Origin: Pseudomonas saliphila
GTDB taxonomy: Bacteria; Pseudomonadota; Gammaproteobacteria; Pseudomonadales; Pseudomonadaceae
Direction: 5' to 3'
NCBI RefSeq assembly: GCF_008638345.1
Contig: NZ_VTVA01000001.1
Location: 62,001 to 126,000, forward strand
DNA length: 64,000 nt
Below the pieces are notes generated by a model, which searched no databases, was not told the DNA's origin, and worked only from the letters and a program-made list of their open reading frames with translations. The translations under genes were made by a program, and so were the position numbers. Below, one piece after another: positions 1-9,513 of this stretch. Positions within the stretch are counted from its first letter, which is position 1. Each line of letters starts with the position of its first letter.

Positions 1-338
1 GGCTGGAAGCAGTCGAGCACGCCGATAATGTCGAGCGAAGCCATTGCTACCGACTGCAGATTACGGGTGAGGATACCCAATTGCAGATTTTGTGCATGCA
101 GATGGCGGATCAGCTCTGCGGCGCCGGGTGCTGCCTGCACACCGGCGGCCAGACGCAGCTCGATGGCATCCAGCTGTGCACTCAGGTCCTGCCGGTGCGT
201 TACCGGAAGCCGTGCGATATGTCCGAGGATATCCTCATCCGGCGGAATACCCAGTTCCCGGCGAATCGCCGGAAAATCGTGCTGAGCGACCGTGAGCGTG
301 CCGTCCAGATCGAAGATCCATCCGTGCAAATCTTTCAT
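1..338 (-). CDS. HAD-family hydrolase, C-terminal part cut by the window edge
   Basis: The leftward reading frame begins with ATG at 338 and stays open to base 1, giving about 112 residues. Residues 8-16 read IFDLDGTLT, the HAD motif I with nucleophile Asp10 and acid Asp12. A stretch near residue 90 (GILTRN) fits motif II with its Thr. HAD enzymes of this class are usually phosphatases, often phosphoglycolate phosphatase-like; the substrate cannot be told here. It starts 3 bases after the stop of tesB and is probably co-transcribed with it. The rest of the gene lies outside the window. Confidence 0.85.
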   Translation of the reverse strand, partial: MKDLHGWIFDLDGTLTVAQHDFPAIRRELGIPPDEDILGHIARLPVTHRQDLSAQLDAIELRLAAGVQAAPGAAELIRHLHAQNLQLGILTRNLQSVAMASLDIIGVLDCFQ

Positions 339-341
339 GGG

Positions 342-1205
342 TTAACCGGGCATTTTGCGCATCAGGGATTCCTGGACCACTGATGCCACCAGAACGCCGT
401 CCTGGCTGAATATCTGGCCCCTCGACAGGCCCCGTGCGCCGCTGGCGACCGGGCTTTCCATGGCGTAAAGCAACCACTCATTCATGCGCAGCGGATTGTG
501 GTACCACAGCGCGTGATCGAGGCTGGCGACCTGCATTTCCCCGCCCCAGCTGGAGATACCATGGGGCAGCAATGCAGTACCCAGCAAATGGAAGTCCGAC
601 GCATAGGCCAACAGATACCGGTGCAGTTGCGGATCGTCAGGCAACTTGCCGTCCGCGCGGAACCACATATAGCGAACCGGTTCGGCAGGCTCCGGATTGA
701 ACGGATTGAAAATGCCCACCGGCCGGATTTCGATCGGCTTGTCGACCAGCACCTTGTCACGCAACGCTTCCGGTATCAGATGTCGATACTGGCGGGTCAG
801 CTGTGTTTCGTTGAGCAGGTCATCAGGACCAGGTACATCAGGCATCGTTGTCTGATGGCGATAGCCTTCCTCCTCGCCATGGAAGGAACAGATCAGCGTA
901 AATATCGGCTTACCCTTCTGTACGGCCTGCACCCGGCGCGTAGTGAAACTGCCGCCATCACGCACAGGATCCACCTGATAGACGATCGGTAATGTCGCGT
1001 CACCAGGGCGCAGAAAATAGCCGTGGGCCGAGTGCACGTGGCGCTCGGGATCCACTGTCTGGGTCGCCGCCGAGAGTGACTGGCCGAATACCTGACCACC
1101 AAACAACTGGCGAAAGCCCAGGTCCTGGCTAGCGCCACGGAACAGATTCTCTTCGATTTTTTCCAGCGCCAACAGGCTAACCAGATCATCCAGCATCTGG
1201 GTCAT
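342..1205 (-). CDS. tesB: Acyl-CoA thioesterase II (TesB)
   Basis: This 287-aa protein hydrolyses acyl-CoA to free fatty acid and CoA in the cytoplasm. Its length matches TesB (about 286 aa) and it has two hot-dog halves. The known catalytic set of E. coli TesB (Asp204, Thr228, Gln278) aligns with Asp204 in YASDFHLL, Ser228 in VASLDHALW and Gln278 in VVQES, so the Thr is replaced by the equivalent Ser. The C-terminal GLSRGQIFSQDG block is typical of the family. It leads a two-gene operon with the HAD hydrolase downstream and is divergent from the flavoprotein gene at 1428. Confidence 0.96.
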   Translation of the reverse strand: MTQMLDDLVSLLALEKIEENLFRGASQDLGFRQLFGGQVFGQSLSAATQTVDPERHVHSAHGYFLRPGDATLPIVYQVDPVRDGGSFTTRRVQAVQKGKPIFTLICSFHGEEEGYRHQTTMPDVPGPDDLLNETQLTRQYRHLIPEALRDKVLVDKPIEIRPVGIFNPFNPEPAEPVRYMWFRADGKLPDDPQLHRYLLAYASDFHLLGTALLPHGISSWGGEMQVASLDHALWYHNPLRMNEWLLYAMESPVASGARGLSRGQIFSQDGVLVASVVQESLMRKMPG

Positions 1206-1427
1206 AGGTTACATTCCTCGACAACATCGGCCGCAGCCTGAACAACTGAGAGAGCTGCCGCGACTCCGTGTCGCAGCAATTTGGGGAGGCGAGTTTACAT
1301 TGCCTGCATACCTCACGCACTTAGAGTATGGCGCGGCAAACAGGACTAAAACACTCAACCTCATTATCAGAATAGTTGACTCCAGGGTTAAACTGCAGCG
1401 CCCCGCCGTCAGACAGAGACTACTATC

Positions 1428-2678
1428 GTGCACAGCCAACCCATTTCTGCTGATTCGTCAGTTGCCATTATTGGCGGCGGCCCGGCGGGCCTGATGGCCG
1501 CCGAGACCCTGGCACGCGCCGGCGCCCGGGTTACCGTCTACGATGCCATGCCCTCGGTAGGACGCAAATTTCTGCTGGCCGGCGTCGGCGGGATGAACAT
1601 TACTCACTCGGAACCGAAAGCCGCGTTCATCCAGCGTTACCGCGAAGCCAGTCCCTGGGTTGCCGAATGGCTGGAATCCTTTGATGCGGACCGGCTATGT
1701 GACTGGATTCACGATCTGAATATCGACACCTTCATCGGCTCTTCAGGCCGGGTGTTCCCGGTAGAGATGAAAGCTGCGCCGCTGCTGCGCGCCTGGTTAC
1801 GGCGGCTACGTGAAGCCGGGGTCGACATCCAGACCCGGCATCGCTGGCTGGGCTGGGATGCACAGGGGCACCTCTCATTCGCCACCCCTGCGGGCATCAC
1901 ATCCGTGCACGCCAGTGCCGTTGTGCTGGCGCTCGGCGGCGGCAGTTGGGCGCGCCTGGGATCGGATGGCGCCTGGACCTCGCTACTGAGCGCCCGGGGC
2001 GTAACGATTCGTGAACTGTTGCCGGCCAACTGCGGATTTACCGCCGACTGGAGCGCGCACATGCAAAACCGCTTCGCCGGGGCGCCGCTCAAGCAGGTGA
2101 TCGCCAGCGTCAGCGCGCCGGACAAGACCTTTATTGAGCGGCGCGGGGAATGTGTGGTGACCCACGACGGCCTTGAAGGCAGCCTGATCTATGCACTGTC
2201 CGCCGAATTGCGCGATCAGCTCTCAGCCTGCGGCGAAGCCAGACTGACCCTGGATCTGGCGCCGGACCGCAGCCTGGCCGAGCTGAGCGCAGCCTTGCAG
2301 CAACCGAGAAAAGGCCAGTCGCTCTCGTCGATCCTGCGCAAGCGAGCCGGGCTGGACCCGGTGAAAATTGCCTTGCTGCATGAATGCCTCGCCAAAGACG
2401 CTATCACCGAATCCGCCAGTCTGGCCGCTGGTATCAAGGCTTTGCCGATACGCCTGACAGGCACCCGACCACTGGATGAAGCCATCAGCAGCGCTGGGGG
2501 GGTGTGCCGCTCGGCACTGGATAATCAGCTGATGCTGCGCGCGTTGCCCGGCACCTTCTGCGCCGGCGAAATGCTCGACTGGGAGGCGCCAACAGGCGGC
2601 TATCTGCTCACCGCCTGTTTTGCCAGCGGCCGACACGCGGCGCTTGGCGCACTCAACTGGATCGGTCAGCCGGCTTGA
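1428..2678 (+). CDS. BaiN/HI0933-like flavoprotein (TIGR03862, PP4765 type)
   Basis: A 416-aa FAD- and probably NAD(P)-dependent oxidoreductase. Residues near 11-25 carry the dinucleotide fold VAIIGGGPAGLMAAE, and about 30 residues later comes GRKFLLAGVGGMNITHSEP, the signature of the HI0933/BaiN flavoprotein family. The C-terminus has the second flavin contact FCAGEMLDWEAPTGGYLL. The Pseudomonas members resemble the PP4765 subfamily, whose substrate is unknown. It is transcribed alone, divergent from tesB, and its last 26 bases overlap the convergent SDR gene. The family call is firm; the reaction is not known. Confidence 0.9.
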   Translation: MHSQPISADSSVAIIGGGPAGLMAAETLARAGARVTVYDAMPSVGRKFLLAGVGGMNITHSEPKAAFIQRYREASPWVAEWLESFDADRLCDWIHDLNIDTFIGSSGRVFPVEMKAAPLLRAWLRRLREAGVDIQTRHRWLGWDAQGHLSFATPAGITSVHASAVVLALGGGSWARLGSDGAWTSLLSARGVTIRELLPANCGFTADWSAHMQNRFAGAPLKQVIASVSAPDKTFIERRGECVVTHDGLEGSLIYALSAELRDQLSACGEARLTLDLAPDRSLAELSAALQQPRKGQSLSSILRKRAGLDPVKIALLHECLAKDAITESASLAAGIKALPIRLTGTRPLDEAISSAGGVCRSALDNQLMLRALPGTFCAGEMLDWEAPTGGYLLTACFASGRHAALGALNWIGQPA

Positions 2679-3480
2679 CGCCGGACAGTCTCGGCACCAT
2701 CCAGCGCTCGAAGGCCCGAGGAAACAGGCGGGCAAACAACTGCGCCCGCCAATTCACGTTGGACAGAATCATCAGCCGCTTGCGCTTGCAGGCGCCGTGA
2801 TAGATATCATCGGCCACATCGGTCGGCGAGGAGACCTTGAACGAGGGTGCCACACTCTGGCCGCTGATCGAGCCGTCGCCTACCAGCGCGTTCTTGCGGA
2901 TATCGGTAGCAGTGAAACCGGGCGTTACCAGCATGACGTTTACCCCGCGCTCCTGCACTTCCATCCGCAACGTCTCGAAGAGCCCGTGCAGGGCGTGCTT
3001 GCTAGCGTTGTACGCGCTGCGGTAGAGCATCGGAGCAAAACCGGATAGCGAGCTGAGCACAATGATCTGCCCGCGTCGCTGGAGAATGCTGTCCAGAGCG
3101 AAATGGGTGCAGTGCAGCGCGCCGAAGTAGTTCACGTCCATAATGCGCCGGAACACCGCCAGGTCGGTCTCGGCAAACAGGCTTCGCTGGGTAATGCCGG
3201 CATTATTGATGAGCACATCAATCCCGCCATAATGCTCGATCACCTGACAAATAGCCTCTTCACACTGGCGCTCATTGGCGACATCGCAATGCAGTGCCAG
3301 CACTTCGGCGTTGACCTTGTCTGTCAGTTGCTGGCGGAAGGCGACCAGGGTCTCGTCCTGTATATCGAGGATCGCTATGCGCGCGCCAGCGTGGGCAAAA
3401 CGTAGCGCCAATGCACGCCCGATGCCGGCGCAGCCACCAGTGATGACCACCACTTTCTGATAGAACTGCCCCTTGGACAT
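2653..3480 (-). CDS. SDR-family oxidoreductase
   Basis: A 275-aa classical short-chain dehydrogenase. The NAD(P)-binding motif TGGCAGIGRA lies near residues 14-23, NNAG near 90, and the active site is Ser-Ser in IVLSS with YNASK further on. The C-terminal 50 residues are rich in basic and aromatic residues (KRKRLM, RAQLFARLF), which suggests membrane association, as seen in SDRs acting on lipids. The end overlaps the convergent flavoprotein gene. The substrate is not predictable; the fold and family are clear. Confidence 0.88.
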   Translation of the reverse strand: MSKGQFYQKVVVITGGCAGIGRALALRFAHAGARIAILDIQDETLVAFRQQLTDKVNAEVLALHCDVANERQCEEAICQVIEHYGGIDVLINNAGITQRSLFAETDLAVFRRIMDVNYFGALHCTHFALDSILQRRGQIIVLSSLSGFAPMLYRSAYNASKHALHGLFETLRMEVQERGVNVMLVTPGFTATDIRKNALVGDGSISGQSVAPSFKVSSPTDVADDIYHGACKRKRLMILSNVNWRAQLFARLFPRAFERWMVPRLSGVKPADRSS

Positions 3481-3586
3481 GTGCGCTCTCCGCCCTGCTT
3501 TTTCATAGCAGATTGGGACAGAACGCGGTCATGTGCAAGCAGTGCCCATGATCAGCCGCTACCAGGCGCCGCGCCACCCTCCATAC

Positions 3587-4231
3587 TCAGGGTGCCAGCC
3601 GCTTCCGCTGCCATATGCCGTTTTCCAGTCTATAGCACAACCGATCATGCAAACGGCTGGGGCGTCCCTGCCAGAACTCGATCAGCTGCGGCTGCAAGCG
3701 GTAGCCACCCCAGTGTGGCGGACGCGGTGGAGGTTGGTCGGCATACTGCTCTTCCAGCTCGGCAAGCTTGCGTTCCAGCACCTCGCGACCTTCGATCATC
3801 TGGCTCTGCGGCGACACCCAGGCACCCAGACGACTGCCCAGCGGACGGCTTTGATAGTAAGCGTCGGATTCGGCGTCGCTGACCCGCTCGACTGCCCCCT
3901 CGATACGCACCTGACGTTCCAGGTCATGCCACCAGAAGGTCATCGCCGCCCGGGGATGCGTGCGCAGCTGCTCGCCCTTGGCGCTCTGGTAATTGCTGAA
4001 AAATACGAAACCATGTTCATCCACACCCTTGAGCAGCAAGGTGCGCAGATGTGGCTGGCCGGCGTCATCCACGGTGGCCAGCATCATGGCGTTGGCCTCG
4101 GTGGTCTCGATCTCCACAGCCTGCTCAAACCAGGTGGCAAACAGGCTGTAAGGCTCCTGCGGCGCCTGGCTTTCGAGCAATCCATCACGGGTATAGTTGC
4201 GGCGCAGGTCGGCAATACTGGTCTTCATCAA
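3587..4231 (-). CDS. pdxH: Pyridoxamine 5'-phosphate oxidase
   Basis: This 214-aa protein matches PdxH in length and sequence. PdxH is an FMN enzyme that oxidises pyridoxine 5'-phosphate and pyridoxamine 5'-phosphate to pyridoxal 5'-phosphate in the cytoplasm. Family marks are [10 protein letters not shown] for FMN phosphate binding, [13 protein letters not shown], and the C-terminal [11 protein letters not shown] and WQRKRLAP with the conserved terminal Arg and Pro. Two Met codons open the frame (4231 and 4228); either may be used. The neighbouring order pdxH - esterase - dinG is what I expect in Pseudomonas. Confidence 0.98.
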   Translation of the reverse strand: MMKTSIADLRRNYTRDGLLESQAPQEPYSLFATWFEQAVEIETTEANAMMLATVDDAGQPHLRTLLLKGVDEHGFVFFSNYQSAKGEQLRTHPRAAMTFWWHDLERQVRIEGAVERVSDAESDAYYQSRPLGSRLGAWVSPQSQMIEGREVLERKLAELEEQYADQPPPRPPHWGGYRLQPQLIEFWQGRPSRLHDRLCYRLENGIWQRKRLAP

Positions 4232-4296
4232 AAGGCTCCTTTACTGATTGGATAATCCTAGCACCAGCAAGCTCTGCTTTATTTGCTTTGGGACAA

Positions 4297-5469
4297 CTAA
4301 TCCCTGCTGCGCAGTGCCGAATAGACCGCACGGCTCAATGCGCTCGCGCGCGGATCCATCAGCACGTAGGGCCCCATGGCATTGGTGACATAGCCGAAGC
4401 CGACTTTCGCCTCTGGATCACAGAAGCCCAGCGTACCGCCTGCACCGGGATGGCCATACGCGGTTGGTCCCATACCGAAAGAGCCGCCTTCATAATCCTG
4501 TTCAAGCATGACGCCCAGGCCAAAACGGGTGGGGGCGCGCAAGGTACGATCCATGCCCTGGCTGTGTTCCTGCTGCATCGACGCGACCAGTTCATCGCTG
4601 AGCAAGGTCACGCCGTCAAAGGAGCCACCGTGCGCCATCACCTGCCAGAAACGCGCAAGCGCCCGGGCGTTGCCGCTGCCGTTGGCGGCCAGCAGTTCTG
4701 CCTGCTGCCATTCAACGCGGTTGGTACTGGTCAGCAGGCTAGACGGGTTGGCGAAGGCCTTGAAGGGCAAATCGTCCGGCTTGCCCATGGCCATGAACAG
4801 CGCCTTGGCGTAATCGTCACCGAACTGGTTGCGCAAGCGCGAGACGTGGGCAAGGCGCGGCAACTCGACGTCGGGTACCCCGACGAAGAAGTCCATTCCC
4901 AGCGGTTGGCATATATGCTCATGGACATAGGCTCCCGGACGCTGATTGCTCAGCCGGCGCAACGGCTCACCGAGCAGCCAGCTGTAGGTCAGCGGCGCGT
5001 AGCCATGCGATTCGCCGGGTGTCCACCAGGGGGCCTGGGCGATCAGTGCATTGCACATTGCCTGCCAGTCGAACAGGGCTTCAGGCGGCAGCGTCTGACT
5101 GATCGCCGACAAGCCGGACCGGTGGCCGAGCACATGGCGCAGGGTCACGTTTTCCTTACCGGCGGAAGCGAAGTCCGGCCAGACCTCGGCCAGCGGCGTA
5201 TCCAGGCCAATGCGACCGGCCGCAACCTGCTGCAGCATCGCTACCGCGCCGAGGGGCTTGGTGGCCGAGAATACGTTGACCAGGGTGTCCTGCTCCCAGA
5301 CCTGCTGGTTGTCCTTGTCGACCACGCCACCCCAGAGATCCAGCACGGTTTCTCCACCGACCGTGACGCACAGCGCCGCGCCGCGGGCCTGCTCGTCATC
5401 CAGTTGCTCGGCGAAAATTTCCCGTACGGTTTCAAAACGGGGGTCGAAGTACCCTTGAACCTTGCTCAT
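4297..5469 (-). CDS. Serine hydrolase of the beta-lactamase/EstB family
   Basis: A 390-aa cytoplasmic-looking esterase with the class C beta-lactamase fold. The catalytic SxxK is Ser68-Ala-Thr-Lys71 and the tyrosine motif is Tyr162-Ser-Trp. Instead of the KTG box it carries HPGAGG near residue 345, which is usual in family VIII carboxylesterases and rare in true beta-lactamases. No signal peptide is seen, which also argues against a periplasmic beta-lactamase. A carboxylesterase or lipase-like role on short esters is the best guess. It lies between pdxH and dinG, all leftward. Confidence 0.9.
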   Translation of the reverse strand: MSKVQGYFDPRFETVREIFAEQLDDEQARGAALCVTVGGETVLDLWGGVVDKDNQQVWEQDTLVNVFSATKPLGAVAMLQQVAAGRIGLDTPLAEVWPDFASAGKENVTLRHVLGHRSGLSAISQTLPPEALFDWQAMCNALIAQAPWWTPGESHGYAPLTYSWLLGEPLRRLSNQRPGAYVHEHICQPLGMDFFVGVPDVELPRLAHVSRLRNQFGDDYAKALFMAMGKPDDLPFKAFANPSSLLTSTNRVEWQQAELLAANGSGNARALARFWQVMAHGGSFDGVTLLSDELVASMQQEHSQGMDRTLRAPTRFGLGVMLEQDYEGGSFGMGPTAYGHPGAGGTLGFCDPEAKVGFGYVTNAMGPYVLMDPRASALSRAVYSALRSRD

Positions 5470-5621
5470 CCCATGCTCCCGGTCAGCCTGTTGTTGTGCG
5501 GCTATTTAAGCGCAGTCAACGACAGAATGCAGCGCTGATAAGCATGGCGATCGGGGATTTATGCGTGGGGCTGATGTTTCTGCTAACGGACGGGGCTCCG
5601 TGAAGCGGGGAGATTGGCGTA

Positions 5622-5638
5622 GCGCAGGCGCGCTGCGC
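5622..5638 (-). terminator. Small GC hairpin downstream of dinG
   Basis: GCGCAG at 5622-5627 pairs with CTGCGC at 5633-5638 around a 5-base loop, just past the dinG stop on the leftward strand. There is no U-run after it, so it is a weak candidate terminator only. Confidence 0.3.
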
Positions 5639-5650
5639 CCTAGGCAGAGG

Positions 5651-7783
5651 CTATTCGATTTCGCGGCGAAACGGTGGTAGCGCGTTGAGGATGGCTTTTC
5701 CATAGCGCTGGGTGACCAGCCGGCGATCCAGCAAGGTGACCACACCGCTGTCCTGCTCGCTGCGCAGCAGGCGACCACAGGCCTGCACCAGCCGTAAACA
5801 GGCATCGGGCACGGCGATCTCCATGAAGGGATTGCCGCCGTTGCGCTCGATCCACTCCGACAGCGCAGCCTCCACCGGGTCGTCCGGTACGGCAAAGGGA
5901 ATCTTGGCGATCACCACGTGTTCACAATAGGCGCCCGGCAGGTCGACGCCTTCGGCGAAGCTGGCCAGACCGAAAATCACGCTCTGCTGTTTGTTGTCGA
6001 CCCGTTCGCGATGCTGGCGGATGAGTTCCTGCTTGGACAGATCACCCTGCACCAGCACGCGCTCGCGGAAGGCACTGGGTAGGCCCGCATACACTTCGAG
6101 CATTTGCCGGCGCGAGGAAAACAGCACCAGGCTGCCGGCGGCATCGTCGAGCATAGCCGGCATGCGCTCGATGATGGCCGCGCTGTGCCCGGCGCTGTCA
6201 CGCGGATCTGCGCCCAGATCCGGAATCCGCAGCACCCCGCGCTCGGCGTACTTGAAGGGGCTCGGCGCCAAGGTGCACACCGCACTCTTCGGCAGGCCGG
6301 CGCGGTGGCTGAAGCGATCGAAGCGTCCCAGTGCGGTCAGCGTGGCCGATGTCACTAGACAGGCGAAGGCGCTGTACCAGAGAAATTGGCGCAGGGTATC
6401 GGCCGCCGAAATCGGGCTGACATGCACTTCGATATCGTTCTGCTCAGTCAAGGTCAGCCAACGCGCGGTGGGCGGCTTGTCCTCGGGATCTTCCAGGCAG
6501 AACTTGGTCCACAGCGTCCAGTTGCCCTCGGACCGCGCCAGCAGCGCCCCGAATAACGGATACCACTCCTCCGCCTGGGTCTGATGCACGCCGACGGCCT
6601 CGCCATCCATCGCCTCCTTGAGGATATCGACCATCCGCTGCAGCAGGTCGGTGATGCGGCCGAAACCACCCTTCAGCTCTGTGCCCATCTCCCGCAGGTG
6701 CTCTGGCACCACGCCATGCTCGAAGCGGTGCTGCGGGCGCATGGTACCGGTCAGGTCTTCGATATTGGCGAAATCGCCGGCCTCGGCCAGTGCCTGGGTC
6801 ATGAATTGCTGGTGCGGACGCAGGTCTCGCGCCTGCGCGGGGACCTGTTCCAACAGCCGACCAAAGTCACCGGGAAGCGGATGCTGCGCCAACAGTTTGG
6901 ACAGATTCTTGTCCAGCTGGTCCAGCCATTCGGCCGTGGCGTTCATGCGGGTGTGGTGGGCGAAGTGGGCGATCGCCTTGTCCGGCAGGTGATGCCCTTC
7001 GTCGAAGATATACAGGCAGTTGCGCGGGTCGGGCAGAATCGCCCCGCCTCCCAGGGCGAGATCAGCGAGCACCAGATCGTGATTGGTGACGATGACGTCA
7101 ACTTTCTGCACGCCCTCGCGCGCCTTGTAGAACACGCACTGATTGAAGTGTCCGCAGCGCCGGTTGGTGCACTGGATATGGTCGGTGGTCAGGCGCGACC
7201 AGTCCTGATCATCCAGCGCCGCCGGCCAGGAATCGCGCTCGCCATCCCATTTATTGCTGCCCAGCGCCTCGACCATGCTGGTGTAAAGCTTGAGCCCGGC
7301 TTCGTCGATATCGATGCGGAAGCCTTCGTCGGCAAAGCCCTGCTGCCGACTGGCCGCTTGCTGATTGTCATTCAACAGCTGGTCCAGCTTGGACAGACAC
7401 ACGTAACGCCCCCGGCCCTTGGCCAGAGAAAACTGGAAGTCCAGCCCGGCATTGCGCTGGATATCGGGAAGATCCTTGAGCACTATCTGTTCCTGCAGCG
7501 CGACAGTCGCCGTGGAAATGACTAGGGGTTTGCCTAGGTGTTTGGCGATGGGAATGGCGGCAAGACAATAGGCCACCGTCTTGCCGGTGCCCGTACCCGC
7601 CTCGACGACCGCCACCGCTGGCTCGCCGTCACGATGGCCCTCGTCATCCAGGTCCACACCGCCGAATACCTTGGCGACTTCGGCAATCATCACCCGCTGG
7701 CCATAACGCGGCTTCAGAGATTTGTTTTCGAGGAAAGTGCGATAGGCCGTCTGGATCTGGCCTTTAAGGTCGTCGTTCAGCAT
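5651..7783 (-). CDS. dinG: ATP-dependent DNA helicase DinG
   Basis: A 710-aa XPD-like superfamily 2 helicase that unwinds DNA 5' to 3' and resolves R-loops and G4 structures. Seen in order are the Walker A motif EAGTGTGKTVAYC near residue 65, cysteines in YVCLSK and in CTNRRCGHFNQC for the 4Fe-4S cluster, the DEGH Walker B box near 255, and a C-terminal QACGRLLRSEQDSG motif VI. The open frame reaches 7870, but the ATG at 7783 is chosen because GGGAG precedes it at good spacing and the protein then matches E. coli DinG (716 aa). No clear LexA box was seen before it. Confidence 0.97.
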   Translation of the reverse strand: MLNDDLKGQIQTAYRTFLENKSLKPRYGQRVMIAEVAKVFGGVDLDDEGHRDGEPAVAVVEAGTGTGKTVAYCLAAIPIAKHLGKPLVISTATVALQEQIVLKDLPDIQRNAGLDFQFSLAKGRGRYVCLSKLDQLLNDNQQAASRQQGFADEGFRIDIDEAGLKLYTSMVEALGSNKWDGERDSWPAALDDQDWSRLTTDHIQCTNRRCGHFNQCVFYKAREGVQKVDVIVTNHDLVLADLALGGGAILPDPRNCLYIFDEGHHLPDKAIAHFAHHTRMNATAEWLDQLDKNLSKLLAQHPLPGDFGRLLEQVPAQARDLRPHQQFMTQALAEAGDFANIEDLTGTMRPQHRFEHGVVPEHLREMGTELKGGFGRITDLLQRMVDILKEAMDGEAVGVHQTQAEEWYPLFGALLARSEGNWTLWTKFCLEDPEDKPPTARWLTLTEQNDIEVHVSPISAADTLRQFLWYSAFACLVTSATLTALGRFDRFSHRAGLPKSAVCTLAPSPFKYAERGVLRIPDLGADPRDSAGHSAAIIERMPAMLDDAAGSLVLFSSRRQMLEVYAGLPSAFRERVLVQGDLSKQELIRQHRERVDNKQQSVIFGLASFAEGVDLPGAYCEHVVIAKIPFAVPDDPVEAALSEWIERNGGNPFMEIAVPDACLRLVQACGRLLRSEQDSGVVTLLDRRLVTQRYGKAILNALPPFRREIE

Positions 7784-7938
7784 GCGGGCTCCCGGGAAGG
7801 CGGGCATCATACCATTTTGCGGACGGCTCGACGGCGCGTCGGACCGATGACGATCGCGCATCCTGATCAATTTCCGCTTGAAGCTGGCTGCGCTAGCATC
7901 GAAGCTACTCGCCCAACATTTTCAGCATGGACGGTCCA

Positions 7939-8424
7939 ATGTCCGATAGCCCGACGACAGCCCTGCTAGGCATATTCGAACACTACCAACCACAGCGACT
8001 ACTGTGCGTGAGCCCTGAACCGATACCGGCGGCGGTAGTCTTTTGTGCCGAGCACACTGAATGCACGCGCGTTGAAACGGACACTGTGCCGTTGTCACCC
8101 GAGCTCGCGACCCAACGTTACGATCTGGCAGTGGTGGCCGATCAACTGGAGCACCTCGACAAACGTCAGGGAATGGAGCTGCTGGCCGGCATACGGAATC
8201 TGCTGGCCAGCCGAATGGCTGTGCTGGTGGACATGCAGCGCATGCCGGGCTGGGAGCAGAATGATTTCTTTGGCCTGGCCTTTCAGCGCCACGGGCATTT
8301 CGAGCGCGACGGCCACAGCCTGACGCTTTTCACCTATGATCTCGCGCAATACAAGACCGTACCGGATTGGCTGAATTCCAGGTACTGGGCCAATCCCGAA
8401 CTCTTCGGAAAATACTGGTGGTGA
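7939..8424 (+). CDS. Conserved hypothetical protein, DUF6231-like
   Basis: A 161-aa soluble protein starting at ATG 7939 (an in-frame ATG at 7927 is an alternative). The middle part ([32 protein letters not shown]) has the feel of a SAM-methyltransferase-like Rossmann region with the GxG motif lost. It resembles a small pseudomonad protein found between dinG and ychJ; I believe the family is DUF6231 but could not check. It is divergent from dinG and runs 2 bases ahead of the ychJ-like gene, so the two are probably co-transcribed. The function is unknown. Confidence 0.65.
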   Translation: MSDSPTTALLGIFEHYQPQRLLCVSPEPIPAAVVFCAEHTECTRVETDTVPLSPELATQRYDLAVVADQLEHLDKRQGMELLAGIRNLLASRMAVLVDMQRMPGWEQNDFFGLAFQRHGHFERDGHSLTLFTYDLAQYKTVPDWLNSRYWANPELFGKYWW

Positions 8425-8426
8425 TC

Positions 8427-8897
8427 ATGGAACATACCGGCGACTGCCCTTGCGGCAGCGGCAAGCCCTACGCAGCCTGTTGCCTGCCCTTGCACGAGGG
8501 CAAGCCTGCAGCGACTGCCGAGCAGCTGATGCGCTCGCGCTACAGCGCCTATACTCTGGGGTTGATTGATTATCTGGTGGCAACCACCCTGCCCTCGCAG
8601 CAAGCCCAACTGGACCACGCCGCGATGACCGACTGGAGCCAGTCCAGCCACTGGCTGGGACTCACAGTAGAGAAGGTTCACTCGGCGGAAGCCGCTTCCA
8701 CCCGAGCTCAGGTCACTTTCACCGCGCAATGGGCCGACGAACAAGGCCATCGCCATAGTCACCGCGAATGCTCCGATTTCATTCGTCTCGACGAACGCTG
8801 GTACTTCGTTGACCCGACCATCAAGGTCAAGACCGGGCGCAACGACCCGTGCCCCTGCGCCTCCGGGAAAAAGTACAAACAGTGTTGCGGGCGCTAA
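8427..8897 (+). CDS. YchJ-family protein with SEC-C zinc motifs
   Basis: A 156-aa protein with a SEC-C zinc-binding motif at each end: [13 protein letters not shown] near residues 7-19 and [13 protein letters not shown] at the C-terminus. Between them is the NTF2-like YchJ domain ([21 protein letters not shown]). This is the UPF0225/YchJ architecture, whose role is unknown; SEC-C modules bind zinc and often protein partners. ATG 8427 is 2 bases after the previous stop and places the first SEC-C at the N-terminus as in homologues. The 3' end overlaps the convergent gene by 4 bases. Confidence 0.9.
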   Translation: MEHTGDCPCGSGKPYAACCLPLHEGKPAATAEQLMRSRYSAYTLGLIDYLVATTLPSQQAQLDHAAMTDWSQSSHWLGLTVEKVHSAEAASTRAQVTFTAQWADEQGHRHSHRECSDFIRLDERWYFVDPTIKVKTGRNDPCPCASGKKYKQCCGR

Positions 8898-9415
8898 TCC
8901 ACCAGCTTGAGATGATCGATACGCGGCGTTACGGCCTGTTCGTTGCGTTTGAGTTCGTCCAGATCCGCGCCCGGCGGTGCCAGGCTCAAGGCTGACAGAT
9001 CAAGCGGCAGCGGCGTGAAGTTGCGGTACTCATCCTGCATGTCGGCACCCAGCGGCGCGATGCCGAAATCGGGCGCCTCAACGTCGCTGAAGGCCGCCAT
9101 GTACTCATCCCGTGGAACGAGCTTTTTGCTACCGGATGGCTCCGCGGGTGCAGGACTGGCCGGCGGCGCGTCAGCCGTCGGTTCCTCGCGCATGGGTTCC
9201 ACCAGACATAGCGCTCCGGCCCGCTCGATGGCCTGGCGGTACTTTTCGGCTGAGGCCTGATCGAGCCCCTGCTTGATCACGATTCGGCGACCGGAGAACA
9301 GGATATCCAGCTGCTGATCGCCGGCCTGAAACAACTGGCCGAGCCTCAACCGCGCCTGTTCCGGCGCCACACCTGCCTTGACCTGTCCCTGGAATACGAT
9401 TTCGAATAGCGGCAT
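8894..9415 (-). CDS. Hypothetical protein with N-terminal SPOR-like small domain
   Basis: A 173-aa protein I do not recognise by name. Residues 1-80 form a compact alpha/beta domain ([11 protein letters not shown], then [43 protein letters not shown]) that looks like the small domain placed at the start of some pseudomonad membrane proteins. A Pro/Ala-rich linker (residues 95-115) and a low-complexity acidic tail follow. There is no signal peptide. It is convergent with the ychJ-like gene and divergent from the LEA-type lipoprotein gene. Confidence 0.7.
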   Translation of the reverse strand: MPLFEIVFQGQVKAGVAPEQARLRLGQLFQAGDQQLDILFSGRRIVIKQGLDQASAEKYRQAIERAGALCLVEPMREEPTADAPPASPAPAEPSGSKKLVPRDEYMAAFSDVEAPDFGIAPLGADMQDEYRNFTPLPLDLSALSLAPPGADLDELKRNEQAVTPRIDHLKLVD

Positions 9416-9513
9416 ATTGTCACTCCCTGGCCGTGATTAGCGGTTAGTATGGACAGGCGCGGGCCGCCAGACAACACCGCTGACAGCCCGAGATCCACAT
9501 GAAGGAGTCGACA

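Noticed and set aside
4297-5469. Serine beta-lactamase as a resistance gene
   Set aside because: There is no signal peptide and HPGAGG replaces the KTG box, which fits family VIII esterases better than class C beta-lactamases.
4051-5538. Long rightward open frame of 495 codons opposite pdxH and the esterase
   Set aside because: It is antisense to two well-supported genes, has no recognisable domain, and its composition (Arg, Gln, His, Ala-rich) is that of a GC-driven shadow frame.
6584-7525. Rightward open frame of 313 codons inside dinG
   Set aside because: It is antisense to the helicase core including the Walker A and DEGH regions; no start context or domain supports it.
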